Shown: positions 9,378 through 19,501 of the stretch, in pieces | Layout of the letters: the number at the start of each line of letters is the position of its first letter | How positions within the stretch are numbered: the stretch's first letter is position 1 | IMG/VR virus record: IMGVR_UViG_3300025141_000375 | Location: 1 to 34,565 of that record | Reading direction: 5' to 3' (one strand) | DNA: 34,565 nt | Source: a virus | Made by a program: the position numbers and the translations under genes | The notes under the pieces: model-generated | The model's input: only the letters and a program-made list of their open reading frames with translations | Database searches by the model: none | What the model was told of the DNA's origin: nothing

Positions 9378-9872
9378 TTAAAATTGTAAGATGCAGTTGT
9401 CTAATTCTATTGCAAGTGTAATATCATGAGGAGTTCCATCATCATCATAATTCAACTGATTAAAATCAACGCCTGTTAAAAAAGCTCCTTTAATATCCCA
9501 AAGCTCTACAACTGTTCCAACCGGATCTAGAATTTTTATTTGTATATCACGCTTATAAAAGTCAGCGTAACCTGCTCTACCGCTTACAGACTCATGATGT
9601 GTTCTTATCCACTCCATTACTTGCTGAGCACCACTAGGGGCAATAGGATCATAAAGCGTAACACTAATTCCTCCCCATGTTCCTCGAGCACCAGCAATTC
9701 TTCTGTAGCTATTCATAAATTTAAACTCTTTAGAACCTATATTCCACTTTGGACGTCCTGTGGTTTTAACAAGAAATGCATCAATTCCTTCGATAGCCAA
9801 GACAAATCTATTTTGTCTTTTTGGTTCAAATTTATTGGGAAGCATATCTGCAACTGAAAGTGTTTCTGCCAT
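9378..9872 (-). CDS. gp19: Tail tube protein (T4 gp19-like)
   Basis: 164 residues, the same size as T4 gp19 (163). It begins MAETLSVADMLPNKFEPKRQ and has the typical series RFVLAIEGIDAFLVKTTGRP, GTWGGISVTLYDPIAPSGAQ, QVMEWIRTHHE, and a C-terminal hydrophobic strand ending CILQF, all features of the Phage_T4_gp19 family. The protein polymerises as stacked hexamers forming the inner tail tube through which DNA passes. It follows the two sheath genes with a 31-nt gap and an AGGAG ribosome-binding site 8 nt before ATG 9872. It is followed by the gp26-type gene after a 49-nt spacer. Confidence 0.93.
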   Translation of the reverse strand: MAETLSVADMLPNKFEPKRQNRFVLAIEGIDAFLVKTTGRPKWNIGSKEFKFMNSYRRIAGARGTWGGISVTLYDPIAPSGAQQVMEWIRTHHESVSGRAGYADFYKRDIQIKILDPVGTVVELWDIKGAFLTGVDFNQLNYDDDGTPHDITLAIELDNCILQF

Positions 9873-9903
9873 TTTTTTCTCCTATATTTAATATATATTC
9901 ATT

Positions 9904-12864
9904 TTAGATATTTGCGCCGGCATTTGTTACAACAAAGTCTAGAGCAATAAACTCAACAGTACGTGTAGGTTGTAAGAATATCTTACCTCTAATTGTATTA
10001 TTTTCAACATCGGCTTGAGTCGTTGTACTTGTATCTATTATTACTTTATATCTATCAACGCCTCCTTGCTCTTGAACTCTCTGCATAATAGGATTAACTA
10101 GGCTGCTAAATTTATCAAGAGTTTCCTGCCTATTTGGTTCAAACAATAATGAATTAGCAACTTGTCTAACAGATCTTCTAACATTAATTAAAAGCCTTCT
10201 AACATTTATTCTATCTAACGATGAAGCATTTGCTTGCAACGTCTTTTGCCCATAAACAACTACACCTGTTCCTGGAAATGATGTCAGCGGATTAATATCT
10301 ACATCATACAAGTCATCTAAATTCTTTCTAGATAGTCGAACATTAGCTCCTTCAACTGCATTGAGAGCCCCTCTCGTAAATCCTGCAGGAGCAAACCAGG
10401 GATGCGCAATTGCATCGTTTAAAGAGAAAGCGCCCAATACTGCAGCAGTTGAGGGTGCGACAACTAGATTATCTGTAGTTGGATCTCTTAAAACAACATC
10501 AGGAAAATAAGCAGCTGCAAATGAACTATCCAAACCTCTATTCTTAAATCTCTGAACTGTATTTTTAACATCAACCAAATCACTTGAACCGGTCATGACA
10601 TTATTCGAACTATTAACTTGCTCTATATCCATCAAGTATAATGCATCAAATCTATTCTCAATAGCAGATATTGCGTAGTCAGTTACAGTTGGAACTCTAA
10701 TTCCAGGAATTGCCAAAAGTTTTATGTCTACTTCTGATTTAACGCCCATTACATCAATTGCTTTTCTATATGCTGCTGCTGTTGACCCATTAACACCACC
10801 TTGATCTGATTCATTGTCAATTTCTCGTTTGATAGCATTGTTCTTTAATTCTCTTTTATCTGTATTGAATACATCAGTTCCATCCCAGCCTCCTTGCAAG
10901 AAGAAAGAGAATTTAGCAAATCTTCTATTACCCGGAGTTTCTAAGTCTGATGCTCGAAAGTATCTTGTTTTATTATCATCATTTTTTGCATCTAAATTTA
11001 AACTAGCATTTCTAATATATGAAGCAGAATGCCATTGTTCAACATCTGCTGCTAAGTTACTACCATCAGAGCCTGCTGATCCTGTACGAACTCTAACATG
11101 TTCTAAGTTGAATAGATTATAGCCTATTGTATCTGAAGCTTCATAAAAATTTCTTCCATCTTTTCTGTGACTAGGGAAAAACTTGACATAAGAATTAAAG
11201 CTTTCATTAAATAGAGACGGCTTATTAGGTTGATCAATCGTATCAGAGTCATTAAATTGCATGCCCCAATATAGATTATTTGCAACTCGCTTTTTAGTTC
11301 CTGTCCCTAAAGCAATTGTTTGTCTAAAAGGTATCGGAGGCTGTAAAACTGTTCTATGAAAATCAATTCCTGTATGTTCTGTTGGTACGTAAGGATTATT
11401 TAAAATTGAACCTGAAGATACGACTTGAAGTGGTCCTCTAAAACCAAAAGGTACTAATTCTTTAGATAAAACACCGTTATTTAAATCATCAGTAGTTTCA
11501 ACCCTTATATATCTTGATTTAACTGGGTGATTACCTGTTATATTTATTTTTTGCGACAAGGTATCCTTATCAAAATCAAAATAAGTATGCATATCACCTA
11601 TAGCTCGAGCGATATATCTATCTGAATCAGGATTTAAATCAATTCCTCTGAAAGATTCAAATACAACTTTTTTCTCATCACTATCATAAAAGTCTCGCAA
11701 TACTAAATCAAATGTTGGATATGTTGAAGCATTAATTCTTGTAATATTCTCTATTGATATTTTATATCTAGTATTAATTGCTGCACCTGCAGAAAGAGCA
11801 TGTATCTTAAATAAACTAGTATTTGGTGATTGTGATATGACAAAAGGTGAGGATGCATACTTAAATCTATCTCTAAAATCTTCATAAAGCGGAACTGTAC
11901 TAGATGGCGATGACGCACTTCTTCCTAGCGAAGATGTTAACAAAAATGAGCTACCTTCATGCGTTGTACCTGCAGCAGCAGTAATGTTACTGTTAATAAT
12001 ACCTGAACCTGTAACGCTGGCATAAGCTGGCGCAATATTGTAATATGTATATAGTAAATGACCTGATTGTTCGAACTTATCCGGATCTGTATTTAATTTA
12101 TTTGCAAAATAGTTCGGTGAAGTTTTGTTAAAAGAAGCAGTGATGACGTTAGGGTACGTTGAAGTGTTTTTATGTCCGTTAAGCAACATAATAAAATTTT
12201 GGTTACTAGTCTCAACAGATCCGGTAAAGAACCCTTTTCTTCCTACTAGTTTAGATGAATCTTCGATAGCAGTTACTGCAGATGATGGTGCTTGTTGTAG
12301 AGAAGCTTCACCCAAGTGTAACACAACTCCACTTGGAGCCATCAAGACACCTCTAAGTATTGCTGATCCTGTCGTATTGCTTTGTATACCTGCAGTACTA
12401 AATATTGTAGATCCTGCAGATTCTGACATGAAGCAACCTAAGAAATAAGTCCTTCCTTTAATTTGAGGTTGACCGGTAGCGCTATATGCAAAAGTATTAT
12501 TTAGTACGTTACCATCATTTTGAATTAATTGGTCACCTACAAAAAATCCAGCACGATTAACGACTCCTGTTGATGTTGATCTTTTTTTACCGTCGCCTAT
12601 ACCTAAAACTCTTATAAAAGTACAAGATTGCGCACTTTGCAACCATTGACTTACAGCTAGCGGGCCAAATTTAGAACCATCAGAAGCTCCGAATATATTT
12701 TGAAATTCTGTAAAATTTGAAATTGTCACAGGTACAAAAGCAGGCCCTTCATTTGATGTTCCAATAACACCTGCGGGTATACCTACTGGAGCAGTCTGTG
12801 TTGGGAAGGAAAGATCTATTTCTCTAGAACTAACTCCTGCACTTTTAAATATTAATTCTGCCAT
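9904..12864 (-). CDS. gp18: Tail sheath protein, second paralogue (gp18-like, 986 aa)
   Basis: N-terminus FKSAGVSSREIDLS and GIPAGVIGTSNEGPAFVPVT are the sheath hallmark (phage sheath N-terminal domain). The last ~250 residues contain FAAAYFPDVV, the APAGFTRGALN segment, VVYGQKTLQANASSLDRINV and the terminal RTVEFIALDFVVTNAG, the sheath C-terminal domain that builds the contractile core. T4 gp18 is 659 aa; here about 300 extra residues lie in the middle, probably surface-exposed insertion domains. It starts at ATG 12864 with GGAG 9 nt upstream, 33 nt after the stop of its paralogue. The same two terminal domains are found in the neighbouring gene, so this is a tandem duplication. Confidence 0.92.
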   Translation of the reverse strand: MAELIFKSAGVSSREIDLSFPTQTAPVGIPAGVIGTSNEGPAFVPVTISNFTEFQNIFGASDGSKFGPLAVSQWLQSAQSCTFIRVLGIGDGKKRSTSTGVVNRAGFFVGDQLIQNDGNVLNNTFAYSATGQPQIKGRTYFLGCFMSESAGSTIFSTAGIQSNTTGSAILRGVLMAPSGVVLHLGEASLQQAPSSAVTAIEDSSKLVGRKGFFTGSVETSNQNFIMLLNGHKNTSTYPNVITASFNKTSPNYFANKLNTDPDKFEQSGHLLYTYYNIAPAYASVTGSGIINSNITAAAGTTHEGSSFLLTSSLGRSASSPSSTVPLYEDFRDRFKYASSPFVISQSPNTSLFKIHALSAGAAINTRYKISIENITRINASTYPTFDLVLRDFYDSDEKKVVFESFRGIDLNPDSDRYIARAIGDMHTYFDFDKDTLSQKINITGNHPVKSRYIRVETTDDLNNGVLSKELVPFGFRGPLQVVSSGSILNNPYVPTEHTGIDFHRTVLQPPIPFRQTIALGTGTKKRVANNLYWGMQFNDSDTIDQPNKPSLFNESFNSYVKFFPSHRKDGRNFYEASDTIGYNLFNLEHVRVRTGSAGSDGSNLAADVEQWHSASYIRNASLNLDAKNDDNKTRYFRASDLETPGNRRFAKFSFFLQGGWDGTDVFNTDKRELKNNAIKREIDNESDQGGVNGSTAAAYRKAIDVMGVKSEVDIKLLAIPGIRVPTVTDYAISAIENRFDALYLMDIEQVNSSNNVMTGSSDLVDVKNTVQRFKNRGLDSSFAAAYFPDVVLRDPTTDNLVVAPSTAAVLGAFSLNDAIAHPWFAPAGFTRGALNAVEGANVRLSRKNLDDLYDVDINPLTSFPGTGVVVYGQKTLQANASSLDRINVRRLLINVRRSVRQVANSLLFEPNRQETLDKFSSLVNPIMQRVQEQGGVDRYKVIIDTSTTTQADVENNTIRGKIFLQPTRTVEFIALDFVVTNAGANI

Positions 12865-12897
12865 TTGTTATATCTCCGTTTATTCTTAATTATCTGA

Positions 12898-15800
12898 TTA
12901 CTCAAAACTTACACCTGAATTTGTTATAATAAAATCAACAGCTATAAATTCTACTGCTCTAGTCGGAACTAAAACAATTCTGCCATTTAATCTATTTTGT
13001 TCTGCATCCTGGGGTGTGTTATTAGATGCATCCATAATAACTCTAAATGATTCAATGCCTTGTTGACTTTGTATTGATGCTAAAAGTGGATTAACTTGAG
13101 AAATAAATCTGTTACGTGTTGCTTGATTATTCTGTTCAAAAACAAGTTGGTTAGCTATTCCCTCTACTAGTCTTCTTACTTCCAGTAACATTCTTCTAAC
13201 ATTGACTCGATCTAGCGATGACTTAGCAAATTGTAATGTTTTTTGCCCAAATATTACATACCCGCTATTAGGAAAACTAGCAATCGGATTTAGCCTTGCT
13301 TCATAAAGCTTGTCGCGATCTCCTGCTGTTAGCCTTGCTTGCGTTTGTTTAACAAAGTCGAGTGATCCTCTATTAAATCCAGCCGGTGCAAACCAGGGAA
13401 ATGAAACAGAGTCACTAAAACTTAAAGCACCTAGTGCAGCTATTGATGCAGGGACTACAACCATTCTGCCTGTATTTTTATCCTGAATTGTAACATTAGG
13501 AAAATATGCAGCTGCAAAAGAACTATCTAATCCTCGAGCATCAAATCGCTCAGATGTCTCTCTAATACTCGGGATAATACTTTGCCCATCATATATTCTT
13601 GTACCGTCATCATCAAAATTTGCAATATCAATAACGGCGATAGCTTTACCAAACTCTTCAGTTTTTTCTATTAGATGATCTGTAATAAATTCGTCTCTCT
13701 GGCCGGGTACAGATACAATATTAACATTAGAATTCATAGGATCAGTAATTATATCAATCGCAGTTCTGTATGACTTGATTATGTTATTACTCAACCCTGT
13801 ACCAACTGTAAAATCAGAAGATAACCCTAATCTACTTTCACCATCACCCGAAGCTTTTCCTCCGGTATCAGTAGAACTAGATCGATCACTCATCTTGCGC
13901 ATATCCGTGTCAAAGATATTTAATCCATCGAAACCACCATAAAATACATTTGTAAACTTATTATAAGCTGTAAATCTATTAAAATATTTAGCACTAGTAT
14001 CTTTAACTAATGTTGCTAATGTAATTCTATTACTATAGTCTCCAGAAGTTATTAAGTTGTCAACAGGGTCTGGGATACCATTTCTAATATAAACTGCTTC
14101 TAGTATATGATCAGCAGCAGATCCTGTAATTTGTGCTGATACAGTTCCTGCATTTGAAAATGCAACACGTGCTAATGTAAACTTATTATTATTAAAAGTA
14201 TCAGATTTTGACCCAGTTGTCAAAACATCTAATTTTTGTATACCACTAAACTTAATATAGTTATCAGTAACTTCATTAATTAAACCACCTGCGTTAGTAT
14301 GTAAAGCTGCCTGTGACAAACTTGATGTTAAAGGTAGTCTTGTTGTCTTAACACCCCAATAAATTCTAGAATCTGCAACTTCAGAGTTTCCTGCATCTCC
14401 AAAGTACCCGCCGCTAGCATTAACTGCTCCTCTTGTTGCTTTTATAGTAAAAGGTAATGGGGGTATAATCGATCCTGACATTGCAACAACAGCATCTAAA
14501 TCATCAACATCGTTACTTCCAGACAAAAATCCTCCTAGAAATGTTGAACTAGTACTTACAGGTTCGTCTTTAAGTGTGCCATTAGTAATTAAAGCAGGAA
14601 TTCCTCTAAAACCAAAAGGCAGTGCAGCCTTGGGTATGTTTCCTGCATTATCAAAAGCAGAATTCATAATAACTCTAATATAGTTAGACTTATTTGAAAA
14701 TTTTCCTGTCTTAACTAATCTACGTTCTGAATCACTAAGCGCATCAAAATTAAAGAAAATTTTCTCATCTCCGATCTTTTTAGCTATGTAATTTTCGTCA
14801 TTTGGATTTAAATTTAAATTTGTAAATTGCTCGATAATTTGTGTAGATTTATCTATATCCCTATATCTTCTAACTTCTATAGAAAATGTTCCATAAGGGT
14901 TGAGTGGATCTGTTGATCTTCTTATGCTGCTTACTGAAATTTTAAATTCATATTGAGTCTTAGCTCCATCATCTAAAGTTTCAAAGTGAAATAAGTCGTA
15001 TTCTTTATCACCAAAAGGTTGAGAAATAAAACTGGTGGTTCTAGAGTTTGAGTATCTAGTATCAAACTTACCATAATTATTTCTTCTTGCTTCTGTCGAT
15101 CCTGAAAGAAGTCCTACTGTGCCTTGAGTAGCAATATATTTAACTCTTACGATTTCATCCTCAACTGGATAATGAAGATAAAGTAAATGTTCTTTTGATT
15201 GAAAATTTCTATGATCTGTATTTAGTACTTTACTAATATAATAATCACTGCTTGGGTTTAGTGATGCAGTATAAATTTCAATTCCTTCGTAACCTTCTTC
15301 AGTATTGAAACCTGCACCTGCTGATGAAGAAATTACTAATTTAAAAGTACCCTGCTTTTTTGAATTATCGTAAGCTGATATTGACCCAGTAAATGATTGA
15401 TTAGATAATCCTGCAATATGTGAGTATGAAGCATGTGTATCTAGTATTTCCATTCTAGATCCGGATGCCATAAAAATAACACCTCTTACCATGTTAGCTT
15501 GGCCGGTTCCGAAGGAATCGTTATCAGTAAAGATAGGGTAAGATAATGATTCTTGACCACCTTCGTGTATTTCATGATTTGCAACAAGAAACTGTACACA
15601 ACCTGCATGTGAATGATTTGCTGTGGATCCATGATTACTTGCATCAGATCCTTTTATAATAAAACCTGCATTTTTTACAGTTCCGTTTGTTTTTGTTGTA
15701 TCTATTTCTGCTTGTGTTGAATTCGCTCCTGCACCAAGTACTCTAACATAGGTTGCAGCAGTTCTATTTTTAAGAAACTCATTGACCATGTATGGCCCAA

Positions 15801-15993
15801 ACATTTCGTGATCTAGATCACCGAACTTATCAATAAACTCAGACATTGATCCAACAGTAATAGGAATAAACGCAGGCCCTCTTTTTGAAGTACCTACAAT
15901 ACCTGCAGGAATTCCTAAAGTTTGCTGTGACCTAGTAGATAGATCAATTTCTTTTTCAAAAAAACCTGGAGATTTAAATGTTTGTTCAGCCAT
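12898..15993 (-). CDS. gp18: Tail sheath protein, first paralogue (gp18-like, 1031 aa)
   Basis: N-terminal KSPGFFEKEIDLS and LGIPAGIVGTSKRGPAFIPI, and C-terminal FAAAYFPNVT, GYVIFGQKTLQFAKSSLDRV and RAVEFIAVDFIITNSGVSF, all identify a contractile tail sheath protein. Both conserved end domains align well with the following gene while the middle (roughly residues 100-650) is divergent and long. AGGAG lies 7 nt before ATG 15993. It is the first gene after the gp15-like terminator, as gp18 is in T4. Two intact sheath genes suggest either a sheath built of two subunit types or alternative sheaths; neither copy has a stop or frameshift. Confidence 0.92.
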   Translation of the reverse strand: MAEQTFKSPGFFEKEIDLSTRSQQTLGIPAGIVGTSKRGPAFIPITVGSMSEFIDKFGDLDHEMFGPYMVNEFLKNRTAATYVRVLGAGANSTQAEIDTTKTNGTVKNAGFIIKGSDASNHGSTANHSHAGCVQFLVANHEIHEGGQESLSYPIFTDNDSFGTGQANMVRGVIFMASGSRMEILDTHASYSHIAGLSNQSFTGSISAYDNSKKQGTFKLVISSSAGAGFNTEEGYEGIEIYTASLNPSSDYYISKVLNTDHRNFQSKEHLLYLHYPVEDEIVRVKYIATQGTVGLLSGSTEARRNNYGKFDTRYSNSRTTSFISQPFGDKEYDLFHFETLDDGAKTQYEFKISVSSIRRSTDPLNPYGTFSIEVRRYRDIDKSTQIIEQFTNLNLNPNDENYIAKKIGDEKIFFNFDALSDSERRLVKTGKFSNKSNYIRVIMNSAFDNAGNIPKAALPFGFRGIPALITNGTLKDEPVSTSSTFLGGFLSGSNDVDDLDAVVAMSGSIIPPLPFTIKATRGAVNASGGYFGDAGNSEVADSRIYWGVKTTRLPLTSSLSQAALHTNAGGLINEVTDNYIKFSGIQKLDVLTTGSKSDTFNNNKFTLARVAFSNAGTVSAQITGSAADHILEAVYIRNGIPDPVDNLITSGDYSNRITLATLVKDTSAKYFNRFTAYNKFTNVFYGGFDGLNIFDTDMRKMSDRSSSTDTGGKASGDGESRLGLSSDFTVGTGLSNNIIKSYRTAIDIITDPMNSNVNIVSVPGQRDEFITDHLIEKTEEFGKAIAVIDIANFDDDGTRIYDGQSIIPSIRETSERFDARGLDSSFAAAYFPNVTIQDKNTGRMVVVPASIAALGALSFSDSVSFPWFAPAGFNRGSLDFVKQTQARLTAGDRDKLYEARLNPIASFPNSGYVIFGQKTLQFAKSSLDRVNVRRMLLEVRRLVEGIANQLVFEQNNQATRNRFISQVNPLLASIQSQQGIESFRVIMDASNNTPQDAEQNRLNGRIVLVPTRAVEFIAVDFIITNSGVSFE

Positions 15994-16052
15994 TGAACAC
16001 TCCTTGTACTATATATATTCTGTTATAAGTATCATTTTGCGAAGTAAAAATC

Positions 16053-17231
16053 TTATTCATATTGCGTTTCAATTTTTTTAATTATTAGACTGCTAACAAC
16101 TGTTTCACCACTTCTTTGATCTGAAGTTATTATTTTTGAAAAATTTACTTCTTTATTACCAGTAAAAGGATTTTCTATTGTTACAGCAACACATATATCT
16201 TCTGAGTCGGTTTCGCTAGAAGCGTTAATATCACTTAATATCATAGAATTGATATCTCTTTTATTATCTATTCCAGTTTCTCTTTTAACAATTTGTTGAC
16301 TAGCGTCATTGTAACCAAATTCCAAAATAGGCGCAGATACAAAGCTTCTAATTTGATTGGGAATTCCTGGTACATCTACATTTAACAAGTATCCTGAAAC
16401 CTGAAAATTAATCGTTGTTTTGATAATTCTTTCTGAGTCAGTATAGTTATCAAAATTATAATTAGAAGAAAATGAAGTTCCTGATTTGGCAACATACTCA
16501 TAACCTTTTTCAGAAATAATTAAAAATTCTTCTGATTGCCCAAGCATACTAGAGAGAAAAGCTTCTTGAACTTCATTCATTTGTGTCATATACTGTGTCC
16601 AAAATGTTACATCATAATCAACTGTAACAAGTGTAGGATACGGGATTTGTATAATCTCAAAAATATTATTTCCTAAGCTTTTATTAGATAAAGATATTAA
16701 TCCACCGGACTTAGAGAATTTCAAGCCATTTGTTTGTCTTCTTGTTGCTATAGTTCCAGGCAAAGCATCATTACCTGGAGATATATCTTGACTCATAAAA
16801 TTATCACGAGATGCTACATTATCTTGATTTTTAATACCAGCTTTGTTAATTAAATTTTGATAATCGCGATCAGACGGAAATAACTTCTTTTTAATTATAT
16901 AACCACTTTGATCTCTAGTTGTTATTGCTGACCCCCTGCCACCCTGACCTTGACTAAAATCAACTTTACCTCTTGCAATTGAGATGATTGGTAGTATAAG
17001 TGCATTATTATCATCTCTAATTGGATCCTTCCTCCTTGTAAGTGCAAATCTTTCGCCTGATGCAAAAACAACAGGAATTTTACTTAATTCATTATTACTT
17101 ACAACTTGAAAAGATATATCATTGTTGAAAAGTTTATATATTGCCCTATCTATATCTTCTATACCTGCAGAGGGAATTTTATAATCATTTGTAACCGGTC
17201 TGTTATAATTTTTAAAATCAATTTTTTTCAT
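16053..17231 (-). CDS. Tail terminator / sheath stabiliser (T4 gp15-like)
   Basis: 392 residues with the pattern of gp15-like tail completion proteins: ALILPIISIARGKVDF near residue 80, and later IPYPTLVTVDYDVTFWTQYM followed by an EVQEAFLSSMLG helix. In T4, gp15 caps the tube and sheath at the head-proximal end. The location directly upstream of the sheath genes and downstream of two other neck proteins supports the role (T4 order 13-14-15 then 18-19). It is longer than T4 gp15 (272 aa), with a Ser/Asn/Gln-rich insertion around residues 95-170. Spacing to the upstream stop is 5 nt; the ribosome-binding site is weak (GAG), suggesting coupled translation. Confidence 0.7.
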   Translation of the reverse strand: MKKIDFKNYNRPVTNDYKIPSAGIEDIDRAIYKLFNNDISFQVVSNNELSKIPVVFASGERFALTRRKDPIRDDNNALILPIISIARGKVDFSQGQGGRGSAITTRDQSGYIIKKKLFPSDRDYQNLINKAGIKNQDNVASRDNFMSQDISPGNDALPGTIATRRQTNGLKFSKSGGLISLSNKSLGNNIFEIIQIPYPTLVTVDYDVTFWTQYMTQMNEVQEAFLSSMLGQSEEFLIISEKGYEYVAKSGTSFSSNYNFDNYTDSERIIKTTINFQVSGYLLNVDVPGIPNQIRSFVSAPILEFGYNDASQQIVKRETGIDNKRDINSMILSDINASSETDSEDICVAVTIENPFTGNKEVNFSKIITSDQRSGETVVSSLIIKKIETQYE

Positions 17232-17236
17232 AATTA

Positions 17237-17896
17237 TTACTCGTCATAAAATCCATTTCCGGCTTTGTTAGATCCTTTAGATGACACTTCTTTTGGGCCA
17301 GTTATGGGTTTATCTAAGACACCAAGTTTTCTTAACTCTCTTACGTCACCTGTCTTACCTAGTGCGTTATCAGAATATCCTCTTTGCTGATAAAAAGTAT
17401 CTTGTGTAGAATTTTCACCTATATTTTCTTCGCTAGTAGGACCAAATACCTTGCTTATAAACTGGCCTTTTCTTGCTTGCTTACCTGTAATAGTTGTGTA
17501 ACCATTATACTCAATTTGTCCAAATAAAGTTGTTGTATCAGGCGCTTTGATTACTTCAAAAAACTTATCACCAAAAGAGAAAAAATCACCTTCAAATAGC
17601 TCAATTTTCTTATCAATTAAGTCCCGGGACTGGATGTATGCCTCTATTGATGAGTATTCTTCACTACCGAATCTATCAGTTGTTACTTCTTGAGGCATAT
17701 ACTTAACCAAAGCATCAATTTCAATAGGATTGTCAAATATCTTATCTTTTGATTCTTCATAGACATCATGAACTTTTGATTTAATTTCTGATATTGGAAA
17801 ATAATATATTTTTTGGCCAACAACATCTTTAACTAGTTCTTTTGCGACGTCATTTAAAAAGTTAATTTCTCTAGGAGTTATAAAAAGTCTAGCCAT
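17237..17896 (-). CDS. Neck protein, gp14-like head closure
   Basis: 219 residues. Segments GQKIYYFPISE, DRFGSEEYSSIEAYI, LFEGDFFSFGDKFFEVIK and TLFGQIEYNGY resemble the T4 gp14 neck protein layout, in which a tyrosine-rich YYVP strand is followed by a 'GD--YFP---FEI' barrel. gp14 joins the gp13 ring to seal the filled head and bind the tail. The C-terminal ~60 residues are Gly/Ser/Lys-rich and probably flexible. The gene is 6 nt from both neighbours' ends, in the conserved neck order. The similarity is judged by eye and is moderate. Confidence 0.65.
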   Translation of the reverse strand: MARLFITPREINFLNDVAKELVKDVVGQKIYYFPISEIKSKVHDVYEESKDKIFDNPIEIDALVKYMPQEVTTDRFGSEEYSSIEAYIQSRDLIDKKIELFEGDFFSFGDKFFEVIKAPDTTTLFGQIEYNGYTTITGKQARKGQFISKVFGPTSEENIGENSTQDTFYQQRGYSDNALGKTGDVRELRKLGVLDKPITGPKEVSSKGSNKAGNGFYDE

Positions 17897-17902
17897 AATA
17901 GT

Positions 17903-19108
17903 TTATCCAAAAAAGATTGCGTTACCGTTAGGTATAGGTATATATTTAAGTTGTTTCTGTAAATTTTCTGCGCGAGTTGCGCTTTTCTCAATAAGTGAAT
18001 CATAAGTTAAAGTTTCAAGCATTTCTTTCAATGTGGTTACTAGTTTTTCTTTATCAGAACGACCTTCACTTATTAAATCTTTACCATCTAATGAAACATC
18101 GCTACCAGGAACAGGAATCGACCCAAATTTACTTCTTACGCGTCCTAGAGTTTCCATTGATAATGCTAGTGTGTATTGTCTTATCCACTGTTTCCCTATT
18201 GAATTAATTTTATTATAATTTAAGTTATTATAGGGAATATTGCTTAAGTCAGATACACCGTATATAGAGTTATCTTCATAAGATGGATTCAAAGGATCAG
18301 GATAGTGTCTAACTCGTACCCATAATTTTTTACCTTCTAGTTGACCTGTTGGTGTTGGGAATATTCTTATTTTAGTACCTACTACCTCATAAGAATAGTT
18401 TGACCTACGCAATCTATTAGATGTGTCTAACTGTCCGGCTCGAAGAATATCTTCGAAAACAGGCAAAACATAAAAAATAGTTTCAGGTGTAAATGATTCA
18501 AAACTAAATTCATTATTTAAGTAGTTAATAGCAGAAGTTGTATCAAAAAATCTATAAGCAGCTTGTGGATCAAAATGATATACTTCGGAAATTTTCATTT
18601 TACCTCTTATATGGTAAGTACCATCTGAAGATGTTACTGCATTTGAGCCTAATGAAAATAACGCTGTACCACTTTCATTTTTAAGTTCTGTATACAAATC
18701 ATAATCTTGTTTGCCACTTGTAAGTGTTATAGACCCGCTAATAAAGTTGTATGAGCCTCCAATATTTGCTTCCATAGCATAAGGTTCAGCAAATCTTTGA
18801 AGATATTCTAAGTTCTGTCTTGGTAGTTTTTGTTGAACATCTGAACCGGTTGAGTAACCCAAATAGTTTAAAAGTTCTGACTTAGCTTGATATTGATGAA
18901 GTATGGCCCCGTACTCCATAGTAGCTTCTTCAAAACTAGAAAATATCATCTTTTTTGTAAGCTCAACACTTAAAATATCATCGCCAAGCTTTCTTTTTAT
19001 AAATACAACCATTTGATCAGCTTCAGTTTGAAAATCACTAAAGTTATCAAATGCTCCAAAAGGTGTAGGGTTTTGACTACTACCACTCATTTCTAAAAAA
19101 GTTGCCAT
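17903..19108 (-). CDS. Neck protein, gp13-like head completion
   Basis: 401 residues starting MATFLEMSGSSQNPTPFGAF at ATG 19108. It has acidic/helical N-terminal repeats, an aromatic-rich middle (KISEVYHFDPQAAYRFFDTT), a beta part with KIRIFPTPTGQLEGKKLWVR, and a C-terminal helical part GKQWIRQYTLALSMETLGRV. Position as the first of three neck genes before the sheath genes fits T4 gp13. The role is inferred mainly from gene order; the protein is clearly a virion-type protein. GGAG stands 9 nt upstream, directly after a TATAAATA late-promoter match, so this gene probably opens the tail transcription unit. Confidence 0.62.
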   Translation of the reverse strand: MATFLEMSGSSQNPTPFGAFDNFSDFQTEADQMVVFIKRKLGDDILSVELTKKMIFSSFEEATMEYGAILHQYQAKSELLNYLGYSTGSDVQQKLPRQNLEYLQRFAEPYAMEANIGGSYNFISGSITLTSGKQDYDLYTELKNESGTALFSLGSNAVTSSDGTYHIRGKMKISEVYHFDPQAAYRFFDTTSAINYLNNEFSFESFTPETIFYVLPVFEDILRAGQLDTSNRLRRSNYSYEVVGTKIRIFPTPTGQLEGKKLWVRVRHYPDPLNPSYEDNSIYGVSDLSNIPYNNLNYNKINSIGKQWIRQYTLALSMETLGRVRSKFGSIPVPGSDVSLDGKDLISEGRSDKEKLVTTLKEMLETLTYDSLIEKSATRAENLQKQLKYIPIPNGNAIFFG

Positions 19109-19126
19109 AATATTACGCTCCTCATC

Positions 19127-19134
19127 TATTTATA
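19127..19134 (-). promoter_or_regulatory. Late-promoter match TATAAATA before the neck/tail module
   Basis: The minus strand carries an exact match to the T4 late promoter -10 element in the 105-nt gap before the neck gene. With T4 spacing the transcript would start near 19121, giving a ~13-nt leader that begins with the GGAG ribosome-binding site. AT-rich 8-mers are common here, so chance is possible; the intergenic location supports it. Confidence 0.5.
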
Positions 19135-19213
19135 TATATAACACGCAACTTCAAGCAACCCAATATAGATATCGTTTTAAAGTTTAAATTTCCCAATTTT
19201 AAAATATTTAAAA

Positions 19214-19501
19214 CTAGTTTAATCCACCATCTACAATATATTGAATAAGTTTTTCGCCTGGCGACATATTATCATCATACATGGATATAATTTCTTGATG
19301 TTCGTTTTGTACATATGCATCAATATCACCTCCGAACCTTTTTGCCATTTTTTGCGCAAGTTCAATTGCTTCATCATATGAATCATAGCTATTTATACTT
19401 TCTGGTATTTCTTCTGGTGATATTGGATCTTTTTCTAAACTTACCTCAGGAACATCATCACTATAGGTCATTTCATATAATCTTTTGTATTTTTTACTCA
19501 T
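19214..19501 (-). CDS. Small acidic uncharacterised protein
   Basis: 95 residues, strongly acidic, starting MSKKYKRLYEMTYSDDVPEV. The centre is a predicted helix (YDEAIELAQKMAKRFGGDID) and the C-terminus reads GEKLIQYIVDGGLN. The ATG overlaps the end of the lipoprotein thioredoxin gene by 8 nt, with AGGAG 8 nt upstream, so the two are co-translated. The form (short acidic protein with one amphipathic helix) could be a regulator or a small inhibitor, but no family is recognised. It ends the accessory island. Confidence 0.6.
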   Translation of the reverse strand: MSKKYKRLYEMTYSDDVPEVSLEKDPISPEEIPESINSYDSYDEAIELAQKMAKRFGGDIDAYVQNEHQEIISMYDDNMSPGEKLIQYIVDGGLN

